Shown here: positions 36,681-45,026 of the stretch, one piece after another
Layout of the letters: every line of letters begins with the position of its first letter
Position numbering within the stretch: the first letter of the stretch is position 1
NCBI RefSeq assembly: GCF_900115265.1
Contig: NZ_FOVU01000001.1
Span: 1,213,001-1,277,000 of the forward strand
DNA from: Bradyrhizobium sp. Ghvi
Lineage (GTDB): Bacteria > Pseudomonadota > Alphaproteobacteria > Rhizobiales > Xanthobacteraceae
DNA: 64,000 nucleotides
Reading direction: 5' to 3'
Program-made: the position numbers and the translations under genes
The notes under the pieces: generated by a model
What the model was told of the DNA's origin: nothing
The model's database searches: none
What the model saw: the letters and a program-made list of their open reading frames with translations, nothing else

Positions 36681-37169
36681 ATGCTCGACGGCCTGCGCCA
36701 ATTCATCGCCGACATTGTTGCCCCCCAGGCCCAGGACCGTGCCTTCGGCGACAGCGATTATCGGCTGGCGGCGACCGCTCTGCTGATCCACGTGGTCTCG
36801 CTGGACGGCCAGCCGACCCAGGCCGAGCAGCGCAAGCTGCATAGTCTGATCGAAAGCCATTTCAAGCTCGATCGGGGCACCGCCGACCGGCTGATCGCCG
36901 ACGCGACGCAGGTCGAGGGCGAGGCGGTCGATCTCTATCACTTCACCAGCGTCATCATGCGCTCGCTCGATGAACAGGGGCGCAAGCGCATCGTCCAGAT
37001 GATGTGGGAGCTGGTCTATGCCGACGGTCAGGTCACCGAGTTCGAGGACAACGTCGTCTGGCGTGCCTCCGATCTGCTCGGGATTTCCCAGCGCGACCGC
37101 ATTGAGCTGAAGCACGCGGTCGCGGACCGCACCGGCAGCCAGGTCAAGGACAGCGCCGTCGGCGGCTGA
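36681..37169 (+). CDS. TerB-like protein
   Basis: A 162-residue all-helical protein of the TerB/DUF533 type. The duplicated EF-hand-like acidic helices of the fold are visible as VVSLDGQPTQAEQRKL and LVYADGQVTEFEDNVVWR, each with an Asp-Gly turn followed by Glu. TerB was first found in tellurite resistance operons, but single alphaproteobacterial copies like this one occur without other ter genes and their role is unknown. ATG at 36681 is preceded by GGTAGGACTC. It stands alone between a repeat and an SDR gene. Confidence 0.83.
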   Translation: MLDGLRQFIADIVAPQAQDRAFGDSDYRLAATALLIHVVSLDGQPTQAEQRKLHSLIESHFKLDRGTADRLIADATQVEGEAVDLYHFTSVIMRSLDEQGRKRIVQMMWELVYADGQVTEFEDNVVWRASDLLGISQRDRIELKHAVADRTGSQVKDSAVGG

Positions 37170-37398
37170 GCTGTCGGTAACGCGGCATCATTGCTGGTTG
37201 TACCGATCACATGACGAAACTTTAATGTAACCGCTGAACCTCACGGTTCCGGATTTCTCTGCAATTCCGCGGCTTTCTCCCGTTCCCTGTCGTTCGCTCA
37301 GGCCGCCATGCTGCGGCGCCGCTTGCCTGTCATGACCGGCCTATGCTCCAGTTCCGTCATTGCCGGGCCAAAATGCTTCAATTCAAGAGACTGTAATC

Positions 37399-38178
37399 GT
37401 GACTGAGCGAGTAACATTGATCACCGGTGCCTCGGCGGGCATCGGCACGGAGCTGGCGCGTGTGTTTGCCGCGAACGGACATCGGCTCGCCCTCACGGCG
37501 CGACGTGCCGACCGGCTCGAGGCGCTCGCGAACGAGCTCGCCGCCACGTGCGGCAAGAAGCCGATCGTGATCGTCTGTGATCTCCAGCAAGCCGACGCGG
37601 GCGAACGGATCGCCGCCACGCTCGCGGCCGAAGAGGTCGAGCTTGACAATCTCGTCAACAATGCCGGTTTCGGCGTGTTCGGCGATGCCATCGACCGCGA
37701 CCGCGACGAGCAGGTCGGCATCGTCGACGTCAACGTCCGGGCGCTGACCGATCTGTCGCTGCGTTTTGCCGATCAGCTCATCAGGAACAAGGGCGGCCTG
37801 CTCAATGTCGGCTCCGTTGCCGGTTTCCTGCCGGGTCCCGGCATGGCCGTCTATTACGCATCCAAGGCCTATGTGATTTCGTTCACCGAGGCTTTGCGCG
37901 CGGAGCTCGCGCCGCTCGGCGTTCGCGTCACGGTGCTGTGTCCGGGTCCGGTGCCGACCGAATTCCAGGGGCGCGCCGGCGTTGGCTCGGGGCATGATAC
38001 GGCGATTCTCAACGTCTCTGCCGCCGAGGTTGCACGACAGGCCTATCGTGGCCTGATGGCGAACAAACGGGCAGTGCTGCCGGGTTTCGGCATCAAGATT
38101 GTGCCGTTGGCTCTCCGGTTCTTCCCGCGCGGCTTCATCCTGTTCGCCACCAGCCGTTTCCAGCGGCGGAGGCATTAA
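37399..38178 (+). CDS. short-chain dehydrogenase/reductase
   Basis: A 259-residue classical SDR. The NAD(P)-binding motif is TGASAGIG at residues 8-15, NNAGFG is intact, and the catalytic Ser and Tyr-x3-Lys are visible as NVGSVAGF and YYASKAYV. Basic residues after the first strand (TARRADRLEAL) suggest NADPH. The C-terminal FFPRGFILFATSRFQRRRH is hydrophobic and basic and may touch the membrane. The start is GTG at 37399 (AGAGA 8 nt upstream); the open frame extends to a TTG at 37360 that encodes an unlikely extension. Substrate unknown. Confidence 0.88.
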   Translation: MTERVTLITGASAGIGTELARVFAANGHRLALTARRADRLEALANELAATCGKKPIVIVCDLQQADAGERIAATLAAEEVELDNLVNNAGFGVFGDAIDRDRDEQVGIVDVNVRALTDLSLRFADQLIRNKGGLLNVGSVAGFLPGPGMAVYYASKAYVISFTEALRAELAPLGVRVTVLCPGPVPTEFQGRAGVGSGHDTAILNVSAAEVARQAYRGLMANKRAVLPGFGIKIVPLALRFFPRGFILFATSRFQRRRH

Positions 38179-38307
38179 AGAAAGCCTCAAATCACCGTAG
38201 TGGCCCGGAGCTTGCTTCAATATCGGGGCGTGTGTGCGCAAACTCACACGATGTTAACCTTCGCTTAGCTATGCTGGCGACTTGAACCGATAGCACTCGC
38301 AAAGGCC

Positions 38308-39102
38308 ATGTCGTTTCGGACGCACAGGTTTGGTGGCGCAGAAGTGGTGCCCTTCCCCGGAAGGACGCCGAGCGCGACCGCCTCCGAACCTCTCTTGCCG
38401 GTTCTGATTGTCTTGCACCAGGAATCCTCGACCCCCGGCCGTGTCGGCAATGCGTTGCGCGCGCTCGGCCATCGTCTCGACATCCGCAGGCCGCGCTTCG
38501 GCGATTCCCTGCCCGATACGCTGGATCGGCATGCCGGCGCCGTGATCTTCGGCGGCCCGATGAGCGCCAATGATTCGGACGACTACATCCGCCGCGAGAT
38601 CGATTGGATCGAAGTCCCCCTTCGCGAACAGCGGCCATTCCTCGGCATTTGCCTGGGCGCGCAGATGCTGGCGATGCAGCTCGGCGCACGGGTGGCACCG
38701 CATCCGGCGGCGCTGACCCAGATCGGCTATTATCCGATCCGTCCCACGGCGGCCGGCCACACGCTCTGTCCGGACTGGCCAGCGCAGGTCTATCACTGGC
38801 ATCGCGAAGGCTTTCAGTTGCCGCGCGGTGCCGAATTGCTGGCGGAAGGCGATGATTTTCCGAACCAGGCGTTCCGATCAGGCAATGCTTTCGGTGTGCA
38901 GTTTCACCCCGATGTGACCTACGCGATGATGCATTGCTGGACCACGCGCGGCTATGACGGCCTCAACGCGCCCGGTGCGCGCGAGCGGCATCATCATTTC
39001 GCGGATCGGGCCGTCTACGACGCGGCGGAACGCGCCTGGCTCGATCATTTCATCGACGGCTGGCTGGCGCGCCGCCCCCTGCTGGCACAAGCGGCCGAGT
39101 AA
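38308..39102 (+). CDS. class I glutamine amidotransferase-like protein
   Basis: A 264-residue protein with a GATase1 domain (about 30-240). The nucleophile Cys is in FLGICLGAQMLAMQLG and the catalytic His in FGVQFHPDVT. The usual HPE triad Glu is replaced by Asp (HPD), so activity is probable but not certain. Relatives are often annotated as GMP synthase-like amidotransferases and may act on free glutamine or gamma-glutamyl compounds. The N-terminal 28 residues (MSFRTHRFGGAEVVPFPG) are an extra extension. No synthetase partner is adjacent. ATG at 38308. Confidence 0.85.
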   Translation: MSFRTHRFGGAEVVPFPGRTPSATASEPLLPVLIVLHQESSTPGRVGNALRALGHRLDIRRPRFGDSLPDTLDRHAGAVIFGGPMSANDSDDYIRREIDWIEVPLREQRPFLGICLGAQMLAMQLGARVAPHPAALTQIGYYPIRPTAAGHTLCPDWPAQVYHWHREGFQLPRGAELLAEGDDFPNQAFRSGNAFGVQFHPDVTYAMMHCWTTRGYDGLNAPGARERHHHFADRAVYDAAERAWLDHFIDGWLARRPLLAQAAE

Positions 39103-39214
39103 TCGCGCGTCCGCGCAGATACTCGGCGCAAGTCCTTGCCTCATCCCTGGATATGCTAGGCTCGCTGCCAACGAGCGCGCGTGAACGCGCGCCGGCGGAC
39201 AAAGGGAGAGCGCA

Positions 39215-40027
39215 ATGGCCTATGAGCACATTCTCTATGAGGTGAGCGACAAGATCGCGACCATCACGCTCAATCGTCCCGATCGCATGAATGCATGGAC
39301 GCCGACCATGGAGCGTGACGTGCGCCACGCGATGGAAGCGTCGAGCGCCGACGACAATGTCCGTGTCATCGTGCTGACCGGGGCGGGCCGCGCCTTCTGC
39401 GCCGGTGCCGACATGGATGCGCTGAAAGGTCTCGATCCGAACGACGTCAGGCGCGCCTCGAACCTGCCGCCCTTCGATATGAACCGCCGGCCGGACTGGC
39501 AGACGCGCTACGGCTTCTATCCTTCGATCGGCAAGCCCATCATCGGCATGCTCAACGGTGCAACGGCTGGCATCGGTCTGGTCCACGCACTCTATTGCGA
39601 TCTGCGCTTTGCTGCCGACAACGCGGTGTTCACGACGGCCTTCGCGCGGCGCGGCCTGATTGCCGAGCACGGAATCTCATGGATGCTGCCGCGCATCGTC
39701 GGCCACGCCAATGCGATGGACCTGCTGCTCTCGGCCCGACGCGTTTCGAGCGAGGAGGCGTTACGAATCGGTTTGGTGAACCGGCTCTGCTCGCCCGAGA
39801 AGCTGTGTGAGGAGACTTACGCCTACGCCCGCGATCTCGCCGATTTCGTCTCGCCGAGCGCGATGGCCGTGATCAAGCGGCAGCTCTACGAGGTGCCATT
39901 CCAGACGCTGGCCGAAGCCACGATCGAGGCCAACAGGGAGATGATGGTGGCGCTGAATGGGAGTGATTTCAGGGAGGGTGTGGCGAGCTTTATCGAGAAG
40001 CGGGCGCCAAGGTTCACGGGGAAGTAG
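39215..40027 (+). CDS. enoyl-CoA hydratase/isomerase family protein
   Basis: A 270-residue crotonase-fold protein. The N-terminus YEVSDKIATITLNRPDRMNA is typical; the oxyanion-hole strands are GRAFCAGADMD and GMLNGATAGIGLVHALYCD. In the region of the second catalytic acid the sequence reads RRGLIAEHGISWMLPRIVG, with Glu present, so hydratase or isomerase activity is possible. It would act in fatty-acid or aromatic-acid CoA degradation. AGGGAGAG precedes the ATG at 39215. It is alone, followed by the tRNA-Ala-associated repeat. Confidence 0.9.
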   Translation: MAYEHILYEVSDKIATITLNRPDRMNAWTPTMERDVRHAMEASSADDNVRVIVLTGAGRAFCAGADMDALKGLDPNDVRRASNLPPFDMNRRPDWQTRYGFYPSIGKPIIGMLNGATAGIGLVHALYCDLRFAADNAVFTTAFARRGLIAEHGISWMLPRIVGHANAMDLLLSARRVSSEEALRIGLVNRLCSPEKLCEETYAYARDLADFVSPSAMAVIKRQLYEVPFQTLAEATIEANREMMVALNGSDFREGVASFIEKRAPRFTGK

Positions 40028-40028
40028 C

Positions 40029-40132
40029 AGCCCGCCGTCGCCCTTCGGGCTATGGCGAGCCAGCCTTCGCTCACTTCGGTACGAGGAACTTCCCGGGCTT
40101 GCCTAGCCGTAGCTCGCGAAGCGAGCGAAGGC
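40029..40132 (-). repeat. tRNA-3'-associated repeat element, copy 2
   Basis: Read on the minus strand it begins directly after the tRNA-Ala CCA with GCCTTCGCTCGCTTCGCGAG and contains a matching GCGAAGGCTGGC, then CGCCATAGCCCGAAGGGCGA and CGGCGGGCT. The blocks and order match the element behind tRNA-Thr at 27683-27770, with a longer loop. Confidence 0.75.
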
Positions 40133-40208
<76 letters not shown>

Positions 40209-40290
40209 TTTGCTGACCGCTCTGGTAAACGCGGCCGACAACCGGGCGCCATTTAAGTCCCCGCAAAGGTCAAGTCAAGGACGCGTGTAA

Positions 40291-40306
40291 GGCGGTTTTA
40301 ACCGCC
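40291..40306. promoter_or_regulatory. 16-bp perfect palindrome upstream of yggT
   Basis: GGCGGTTTTAACCGCC is a perfect 16-bp palindrome in the otherwise empty 211-bp region between tRNA-Ala and the YggT gene, 114 bp before the latter. It has no T run on either side, so an operator is more likely than a terminator. Role unknown. Confidence 0.35.
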
Positions 40307-40419
40307 CCTAGCACCGACTTCCCTTGTTTGGGCCGGGGGGAACCGATATTTAGCCAAGAGAATCTCGACACCACCCCAAACACTGCCCCAACGACACTAG
40401 CTCGGAGAGCGTTTCGCTG

Positions 40420-40710
40420 ATGCGCCCGATAGTCTTCATTCTGATCCAGATCATCAATCTGTACATCTACCTACTGATCGCATCGGCAATCCTGTCCTGG
40501 TTGATCGCGTTCAATGTCGTGAATACCCGCAACCAGTTCGTCGGTGCGGTCGCAGAGTTTCTCTATCGGATCACCGAACCGGTCCTCGGGCCCATCAGGC
40601 GCAGGCTGCCCAACATGGGCGGGCTCGACGTCTCTCCGATCGTTGCCTTCTTCGTGCTGTGGTTGATTCAGCTCTATCTCGCTGAGTACGTCTATCCGAA
40701 CGTGCCCTAA
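40420..40710 (+). CDS. YggT family membrane protein
   Basis: A 96-residue integral membrane protein with two hydrophobic helices (about 5-28 and 67-87) and the YggT signature between them: NTRNQFVGAVAEFLYRITEP followed by VLGPIRRRLPNMGGLDVSP. YggT proteins have been tied to osmotic shock tolerance and to thylakoid or division-site organisation in other lineages; here the role is unknown. GGAGAG precedes the ATG at 40420. It lies 34 bp before the DUF167 gene and folD, and the three probably form one operon. Confidence 0.9.
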   Translation: MRPIVFILIQIINLYIYLLIASAILSWLIAFNVVNTRNQFVGAVAEFLYRITEPVLGPIRRRLPNMGGLDVSPIVAFFVLWLIQLYLAEYVYPNVP

Positions 40711-40744
40711 GCCAGTGGAACCTTGACGGAGCCTCGACGGCCCC

Positions 40745-41080
40745 TTGACCGAACCCTGGCGCAACTCCACCACGGGCATCAGCATCGCTCTGCGGGTGAC
40801 GCCGCGTGGTGGGCGTGACGCCGTCGACGGGATCGAGCAGCTGTCCGACGGCCGCAGCGTACTGAAGCTGCGTGTGCGCGCCGTTGCCGATGGCGGCGAG
40901 GCCAATCGCGCGGTTCTGGCGCTGCTGGCAAAATCGCTTGGCGTGCCCAAGGCGAGCGTCAGCCTGCTGTCGGGGGCGACGTCGCGGCTGAAGCAGGTCG
41001 CCGTCGAGGGCGATCCGGCACGGCTTGCTGACGCATTGCGCGCGCTCGCATCAGTCAAATCGACAGGGACAAGGAGCTGA
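40745..41080 (+). CDS. DUF167 (YggU) family protein
   Basis: A 111-residue small alpha/beta protein with the DUF167 pattern: [18 protein letters not shown] and then [20 protein letters not shown]. The family is widespread, function unknown. The start must be TTG at 40745: an in-frame stop lies at 40724-40726 and no ATG or GTG occurs before the conserved region. It has no clear ribosome site and is probably translated by coupling after yggT. The folD ATG lies 1 nt after its stop. Confidence 0.85.
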   Translation: MTEPWRNSTTGISIALRVTPRGGRDAVDGIEQLSDGRSVLKLRVRAVADGGEANRAVLALLAKSLGVPKASVSLLSGATSRLKQVAVEGDPARLADALRALASVKSTGTRS

Positions 41081-41081
41081 C

Positions 41082-41966
41082 ATGACGGCCAAGATCATCG
41101 ATGGAAAAGTCATCGCCGCGGACCTTCGCGCCCGCGTCGCGGACGAGGTCGCCCGGGTCAAGCGCGAGCACAATCTGGTGCCGGGCCTCGCCGTCGTTCT
41201 GGTCGGCAACGATCCCGCCAGCGAGGTCTATGTCCGTTCCAAGCACAAGCAGACCCAGGCGGCCGGCATGGCCTCGTTCGAGCACAAGCTGCCCGCGGAC
41301 GTCTCGCAAGCGGATCTTCTGGCGGTCGTCGCCAAGCTCAACCGCGATCCCGCCGTGCACGGCATCCTGGTCCAACTGCCGCTGCCCAAGAGCCTCGACA
41401 CCGAAGCCGTGATCAATGCGATCGATCCCGCCAAGGATGTCGACGGCCTGCATCCGAACAATGCGGGCCGGCTTGCCGGCGGATTCCAGGCGCTGTCGCC
41501 GTGCACGCCGCTCGGCTGCATCATCCTGACCAAGAGCGTGCATGCTTCGCTCGAAGGGATGAATGCCATCGTGATCGGCCGCTCAAATCTGGTCGGCCGC
41601 CCGCTCGTGCAGTTGCTGCTGAACGAGAACGCCACGGTGACGATCGCCCATTCGCGCTCGCGCAATCTGCCCGGGCTCGTGAAGCAGGCCGACCTCGTCT
41701 ATGCCGCGGTCGGCAGGCCTGAAATGGTGCGTGGCGATTGGCTGAAGCCGGGTGCGACCGTGATCGACGTCGGCATCAACCGGATTCCGCAGGAGGACGG
41801 CAAGACCCGCCTCGTCGGCGATGTCGCCTATCAGGAAGCGCTTGGCGTTGCCGGTGCGGTGACGCCGGTGCCGGGCGGGGTCGGCCAGATGACGGTGGCG
41901 TGCCTGCTGGTGAATACGCTCCGCGCCGCCTGTGCGATCGCGGGCGTGCCAAAGCCGGCGGTGTAA
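41082..41966 (+). CDS. folD: bifunctional methylenetetrahydrofolate dehydrogenase/cyclohydrolase
   Basis: A 294-residue FolD enzyme that interconverts 5,10-methylene-, methenyl- and 10-formyl-tetrahydrofolate. Signature regions are [15 protein letters not shown] (catalytic Lys in the YxxxK-type motif), [26 protein letters not shown], and the NADP site [16 protein letters not shown]; the C-terminus has [21 protein letters not shown] lies 5 nt before the ATG at 41082. It is the last gene of yggT-DUF167-folD, with a palindromic repeat starting 9 bp after its stop. Confidence 0.96.
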   Translation: MTAKIIDGKVIAADLRARVADEVARVKREHNLVPGLAVVLVGNDPASEVYVRSKHKQTQAAGMASFEHKLPADVSQADLLAVVAKLNRDPAVHGILVQLPLPKSLDTEAVINAIDPAKDVDGLHPNNAGRLAGGFQALSPCTPLGCIILTKSVHASLEGMNAIVIGRSNLVGRPLVQLLLNENATVTIAHSRSRNLPGLVKQADLVYAAVGRPEMVRGDWLKPGATVIDVGINRIPQEDGKTRLVGDVAYQEALGVAGAVTPVPGGVGQMTVACLLVNTLRAACAIAGVPKPAV

Positions 41967-41975
41967 AGTCAAACT

Positions 41976-42095
41976 CTCGTGCCCCGGACGCAGCGCAGCG
42001 CTTCTTCAGCGGTGCGCTGCTGAGCCGGGGCCCAGTGGCGGCAGGGGTCCGGCTCAGCGTCGCGTCATTTCATGCCGCGCCGCGTCGGGGACACG
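41976..42095. repeat. GTGCCCCGGACGC-type palindromic intergenic repeat, copy 2
   Basis: Left end CTCGTGCCCCGGACGCAGCG and right end CCGCGTCGGGGACACGG are imperfect inverted repeats; the interior GAGCCGGGGCCCAG matches the interior of the element at 12838-12973. It fills the gap between convergent folD and ppa. Confidence 0.72.
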
Positions 42096-42101
42096 GATGC
42101 C

Positions 42102-42638
42102 TCAGCCCTTCTTTTTCTTCTCGCGCTCGATGCCTTCGAGGATCAGCTTCGCCGCGTCCTCGGGGCCGCCCCAGCGCAGGATCTTCACCCACTTGCCCTT
42201 CTCGAGATCCTTGTAGTGCTCGAAGAAGTGCTGGATCTGCTGCAGCGTGATGTCGGGCAGGTCGGAATAGGATTTCACCTTGTCGTAGCGCTGCGTCAGC
42301 TTCGACGACGGCACCGCCAGGATCTTCTCGTCGCCGCCGGCCTCGTCCTCCATGAACAGCACGCCGACCGGGCGGACGCTCATGACGGCGCCGGGAATGA
42401 TGGCTCGGGTGTTGACGATCAGGACGTCGCAGGGATCGCCGTCATCGGACAGGGTGTGCGGGATGAAGCCGTAATTACCGGGGTAACGCATCGGCGTGTA
42501 CAGGAAGCGGTCGACGACCAGCGTGCCGGCCTCCTTGTCCATCTCGTATTTGATCGGCTCGCCGCCCACGGGGACTTCGATGATGACGTTGACGTCGTGG
42601 GGTACGTTTTTTCCGATCGAGACCGCATCGATACGCAT
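42102..42638 (-). CDS. ppa: inorganic pyrophosphatase
   Basis: A 178-residue family I soluble pyrophosphatase of the usual bacterial length. It hydrolyses pyrophosphate to drive biosynthesis. The metal-binding signature is [11 protein letters not shown]; other conserved parts are [32 protein letters not shown] and the C-terminal [18 protein letters not shown] poly-lysine tail (REKKKKG) ends the protein. ATG at 42638. It is transcribed alone, downstream of the GNAT gene on the same strand but separated by a 240-bp gap containing a tandem repeat. Confidence 0.96.
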   Translation of the reverse strand: MRIDAVSIGKNVPHDVNVIIEVPVGGEPIKYEMDKEAGTLVVDRFLYTPMRYPGNYGFIPHTLSDDGDPCDVLIVNTRAIIPGAVMSVRPVGVLFMEDEAGGDEKILAVPSSKLTQRYDKVKSYSDLPDITLQQIQHFFEHYKDLEKGKWVKILRWGGPEDAAKLILEGIEREKKKKG

Positions 42639-42819
42639 TCAGAAGGCTCCGTTGTTGCCGAGGGTAAATCGCGCCCGGCAGCGATTTTGGCGCTGTCATA
42701 CGCGGGCTTGGCCCGCCGATCCATGGTGTTCTTGTGAAAAAATGAATCCAGCGATCAGCGGCTAAAAAGCAAGCGGTATCGACGGATGGGAAACGTTTCC
42801 GGCTATTCAGCAGCTTAAC

Positions 42820-42893
42820 TGGTCCAAGCCTTGGTTGGTCCGAGCCTTAGCTGGTCCAAGCCTTAGTTGGTCCAAGCCTTAGTTGGTCCAAGC
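42820..42893. repeat. 16-bp tandem repeat spanning the 3' end of the GNAT gene
   Basis: About 4.6 copies of TGGTCCAAGCCTTAGT, starting at 42820, 42836, 42852, 42868 and 42884 (last one partial). Single-base differences separate the copies; the two nearest the gene are identical. On the minus strand the first unit contains the last three codons (Trp-Thr-Asn) and TAA stop of the acetyltransferase gene. The unit is not a multiple of three. Confidence 0.9.
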
Positions 42894-43388
42894 GAAGGCA
42901 ACTTTGTCGAGCGCCTTCGGTCCGAACCGCTCCGAAGAGCGAGCCACCATGCGGCCGCCCAAGGCACGGTAGAACTCGGTGGCCGGATCGTTGTCCGAGA
43001 GCGCCCACACCACCATGCTGTTCAGATTGCTCTGCATGAGGTCGCGGCGGGCGGCGGCAAACAGGCGACGGCCGAAGCCGAGGCCCTGAAACTCAGGACG
43101 CAGATACAGCTCGTAGATCTCGCCGTCGAAGTGCAGGCTGCGGGCGCGGTTGCGGCCATAATTGGCGTAGCCCGCGATCTTGTCGCCGAACACCAGCACG
43201 CTGACGCGGCTGCCTTTGCGGATTGCGCTGTCCCACCACTGCGGACCGCGACGATTGATCAGCTTCTCCAGCTCGGCGCCGGGAATGATGCCCTGATAGG
43301 CGGAGCGCCAGGCTTCGTCATGGGTGGACGCCACCGCAGTTGCATCTGCGGCTTTGGCCGGACGGACCTCGATCAGGGTTGTGCTCAT
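42879..43388 (-). CDS. GNAT family N-acetyltransferase
   Basis: A 169-residue acetyltransferase. The N-terminal strand LIEVRPAKAADATAVASTHD and the acetyl-CoA-binding motif A LYLRPEFQGLGFGRRLF (Q-x-x-G-x-G-R) are clear, followed by LNSMVVWALSDNDPATEFYR and ALGGRM. The substrate is unknown. ATG at 43388 was chosen where the conserved region begins (MSTTLIEV); the frame is open to 43424. Its stop codon lies within the first unit of a 16-bp tandem repeat, so the gene's end seems to have been copied downstream. Confidence 0.88.
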   Translation of the reverse strand: MSTTLIEVRPAKAADATAVASTHDEAWRSAYQGIIPGAELEKLINRRGPQWWDSAIRKGSRVSVLVFGDKIAGYANYGRNRARSLHFDGEIYELYLRPEFQGLGFGRRLFAAARRDLMQSNLNSMVVWALSDNDPATEFYRALGGRMVARSSERFGPKALDKVAFAWTN

Positions 43389-43654
43389 GGACGCGATCAA
43401 ACCAAGTCGCCGCGCTGGCGGCAAGACCTATCGTTAATTATCGGTTAACCTGTGGACTTTCTGCATCAGTATTTTAACCATGTTGTGCCGAAAAAAGACA
43501 AGAGGCCACTTCGGACGGCACCAACCTGCCATCGGTCGGTGCAAAACTGCGTTGCGAAAGCGAATGGACTGCAATGGCAGCGCAGAAAGTCCGCCCCAAA
43601 TGATTCGTTCCTACTAGGGTGGGCGTCGCTGTCCATGCTCGCCTACGGCCATTC

Positions 43655-44554
43655 ATGCGGCTCTTCAACATCCTTGCCCTTGTACTTCTGCTGGTCATTC
43701 CGACGCCGTCGACTGTGTGCGCACAGCTCACGTTCGGGCCGTCGGGACAGGAGGGCGAACCATTCCGCCGACAGGAATGGCGCGTGCCGTCATCGGATAG
43801 CGATATCGCCGCGCGCGCGCTGTTATTTCGTCCCATTGGGGCGGGTCCGTTCCGGCTTGCCGTGATCGCACACGCGTCGACGCAGAATGTGCTGCGTCGT
43901 GCGCAAATGCCGCAGCCGGAATATCGCGCGCTGACAGCCTTTCTCGTTGCGCGCGGCTTCGCCGTGCTGGTGCCGGAGCGGCTCGGCCATGGCGCGACGG
44001 GTGGCCGCTATGTCGAAGATCAGAACGGTTGCGATGAAGCGGATTATGCACGTGCGGGTCGCGCCACTGCGGAAGAAATTTCGCTCGCTTTGGGTTATCT
44101 GCAAAAGCAGGATTTTATTCGCCGGGATGCTGCGGTCGTGATCGGCCATTCCGCCGGCGGGTGGGGCGCGCTGGCGCTTGCGAATGCCGATCCGAAAGCG
44201 ATTTCCGCGATCATCGCGTTCGCGCCAGGGCGAGGTGGTCACGCCAATGATGAACCGAACAAGGTCTGCGCGCCGCATACGCTTCTTGCGGCTGCTGCCG
44301 AATTCGGCAAGGCCGCACGCATTCCCATCACATCGCTGGTCGCAGCCAATGACAGTTACTTTGCGCCGGCATTTTCGCAAAGATTGGCGGACGCGTTTCG
44401 CAGCGGCGGCGGCAAGGACGATCTTCGCACGCTACCGGCGGTGGGCAGCGAGGGTCACTGGATGATCGAGCTTGATGCCGGCGTCCAGGCCGCGAGCGGC
44501 GAGCTCGCGCGCGCGCTGAACCTGCCGAAACCAGCGGCGACCAAGAAGCCATGA
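43655..44554 (+). CDS. exported alpha/beta hydrolase (dienelactone-hydrolase-like)
   Basis: A 299-residue protein with a signal peptide (MRLFNILALVLLLVIPTPS, cleavage near VCA) and an alpha/beta hydrolase domain. The nucleophile elbow is VVIGHSAGGWGALALAN and the likely catalytic His is in GSEGHWMIELD; IAHASTQNVLRR and VPERLGHGATGG are conserved-looking loops. It should act on an ester in the periplasm. The start is uncertain: ATG at 43655 gives the signal peptide, but no good ribosome site is seen. Its stop overlaps the start of the DUF2269 gene by 4 nt (ATGA), so it leads a coupled cluster. Confidence 0.85.
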   Translation: MRLFNILALVLLLVIPTPSTVCAQLTFGPSGQEGEPFRRQEWRVPSSDSDIAARALLFRPIGAGPFRLAVIAHASTQNVLRRAQMPQPEYRALTAFLVARGFAVLVPERLGHGATGGRYVEDQNGCDEADYARAGRATAEEISLALGYLQKQDFIRRDAAVVIGHSAGGWGALALANADPKAISAIIAFAPGRGGHANDEPNKVCAPHTLLAAAAEFGKAARIPITSLVAANDSYFAPAFSQRLADAFRSGGGKDDLRTLPAVGSEGHWMIELDAGVQAASGELARALNLPKPAATKKP

Positions 44555-45018
44555 TGCTGTTTTTCCTGGTCAAGTATCTGCACGTGCTCGGCGCCATCGT
44601 CATTCTCGGCACCGGATCAGGAATCGCCTTCTTCATGCTGATGGCGCATCGCACCGACAATGCGGAGTTCATCGCCCGCACGGCTTCGGTGGTGGTGATC
44701 GCAGATGCGATCTTCACGCTCTCGGCCGTGATCCTGCAACCGGTCACGGGCGGCCTGCTGATGATGTTTTCCGCAACTGCCATCACCGAGCGCTGGATCC
44801 TCGCTTCGCTCGCGCTCTATGCCATCGCGGGCGTGTTCTGGATTCCCGTCGTCTTCATGCAGATCGAGATGCGCGATCTCGCGCGCAAGGCTGCGGAGCA
44901 GCAGGCCGCGCTGCCCGAGCGCTACTTCGTGCTGTTTCGCCGCTGGTTCGGCTTCGGCTTCCCCGGCTTCGGCGCCACGATGCTGATCCTCTGGCTGATG
45001 ATCGCAAAACCGTTTTGA
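44551..45018 (+). CDS. DUF2269 family integral membrane protein
   Basis: A 155-residue protein with four predicted membrane helices (about 3-25, 48-70, 83-105, 133-152). The N-terminus VKYLHVLGAIVILGTGSGIA contains the conserved His of DUF2269, and FRRWFGFGFPGFGATMLILW closes the protein. The family has no known function; the conserved His in a membrane helix may bind heme or metal, which is speculation. It is coupled to the hydrolase gene before it (4-nt overlap) and lies 8 bp before the next start. Confidence 0.85.
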   Translation: MMLFFLVKYLHVLGAIVILGTGSGIAFFMLMAHRTDNAEFIARTASVVVIADAIFTLSAVILQPVTGGLLMMFSATAITERWILASLALYAIAGVFWIPVVFMQIEMRDLARKAAEQQAALPERYFVLFRRWFGFGFPGFGATMLILWLMIAKPF

Positions 45019-45026
45019 AGGACGCC

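Noticed and set aside
35354..36715. A 453-codon open frame on the minus strand
   Set aside because: Antisense to the zinc-ribbon cyclase, which has full catalytic motifs; the antisense product looks like a shadow translation.
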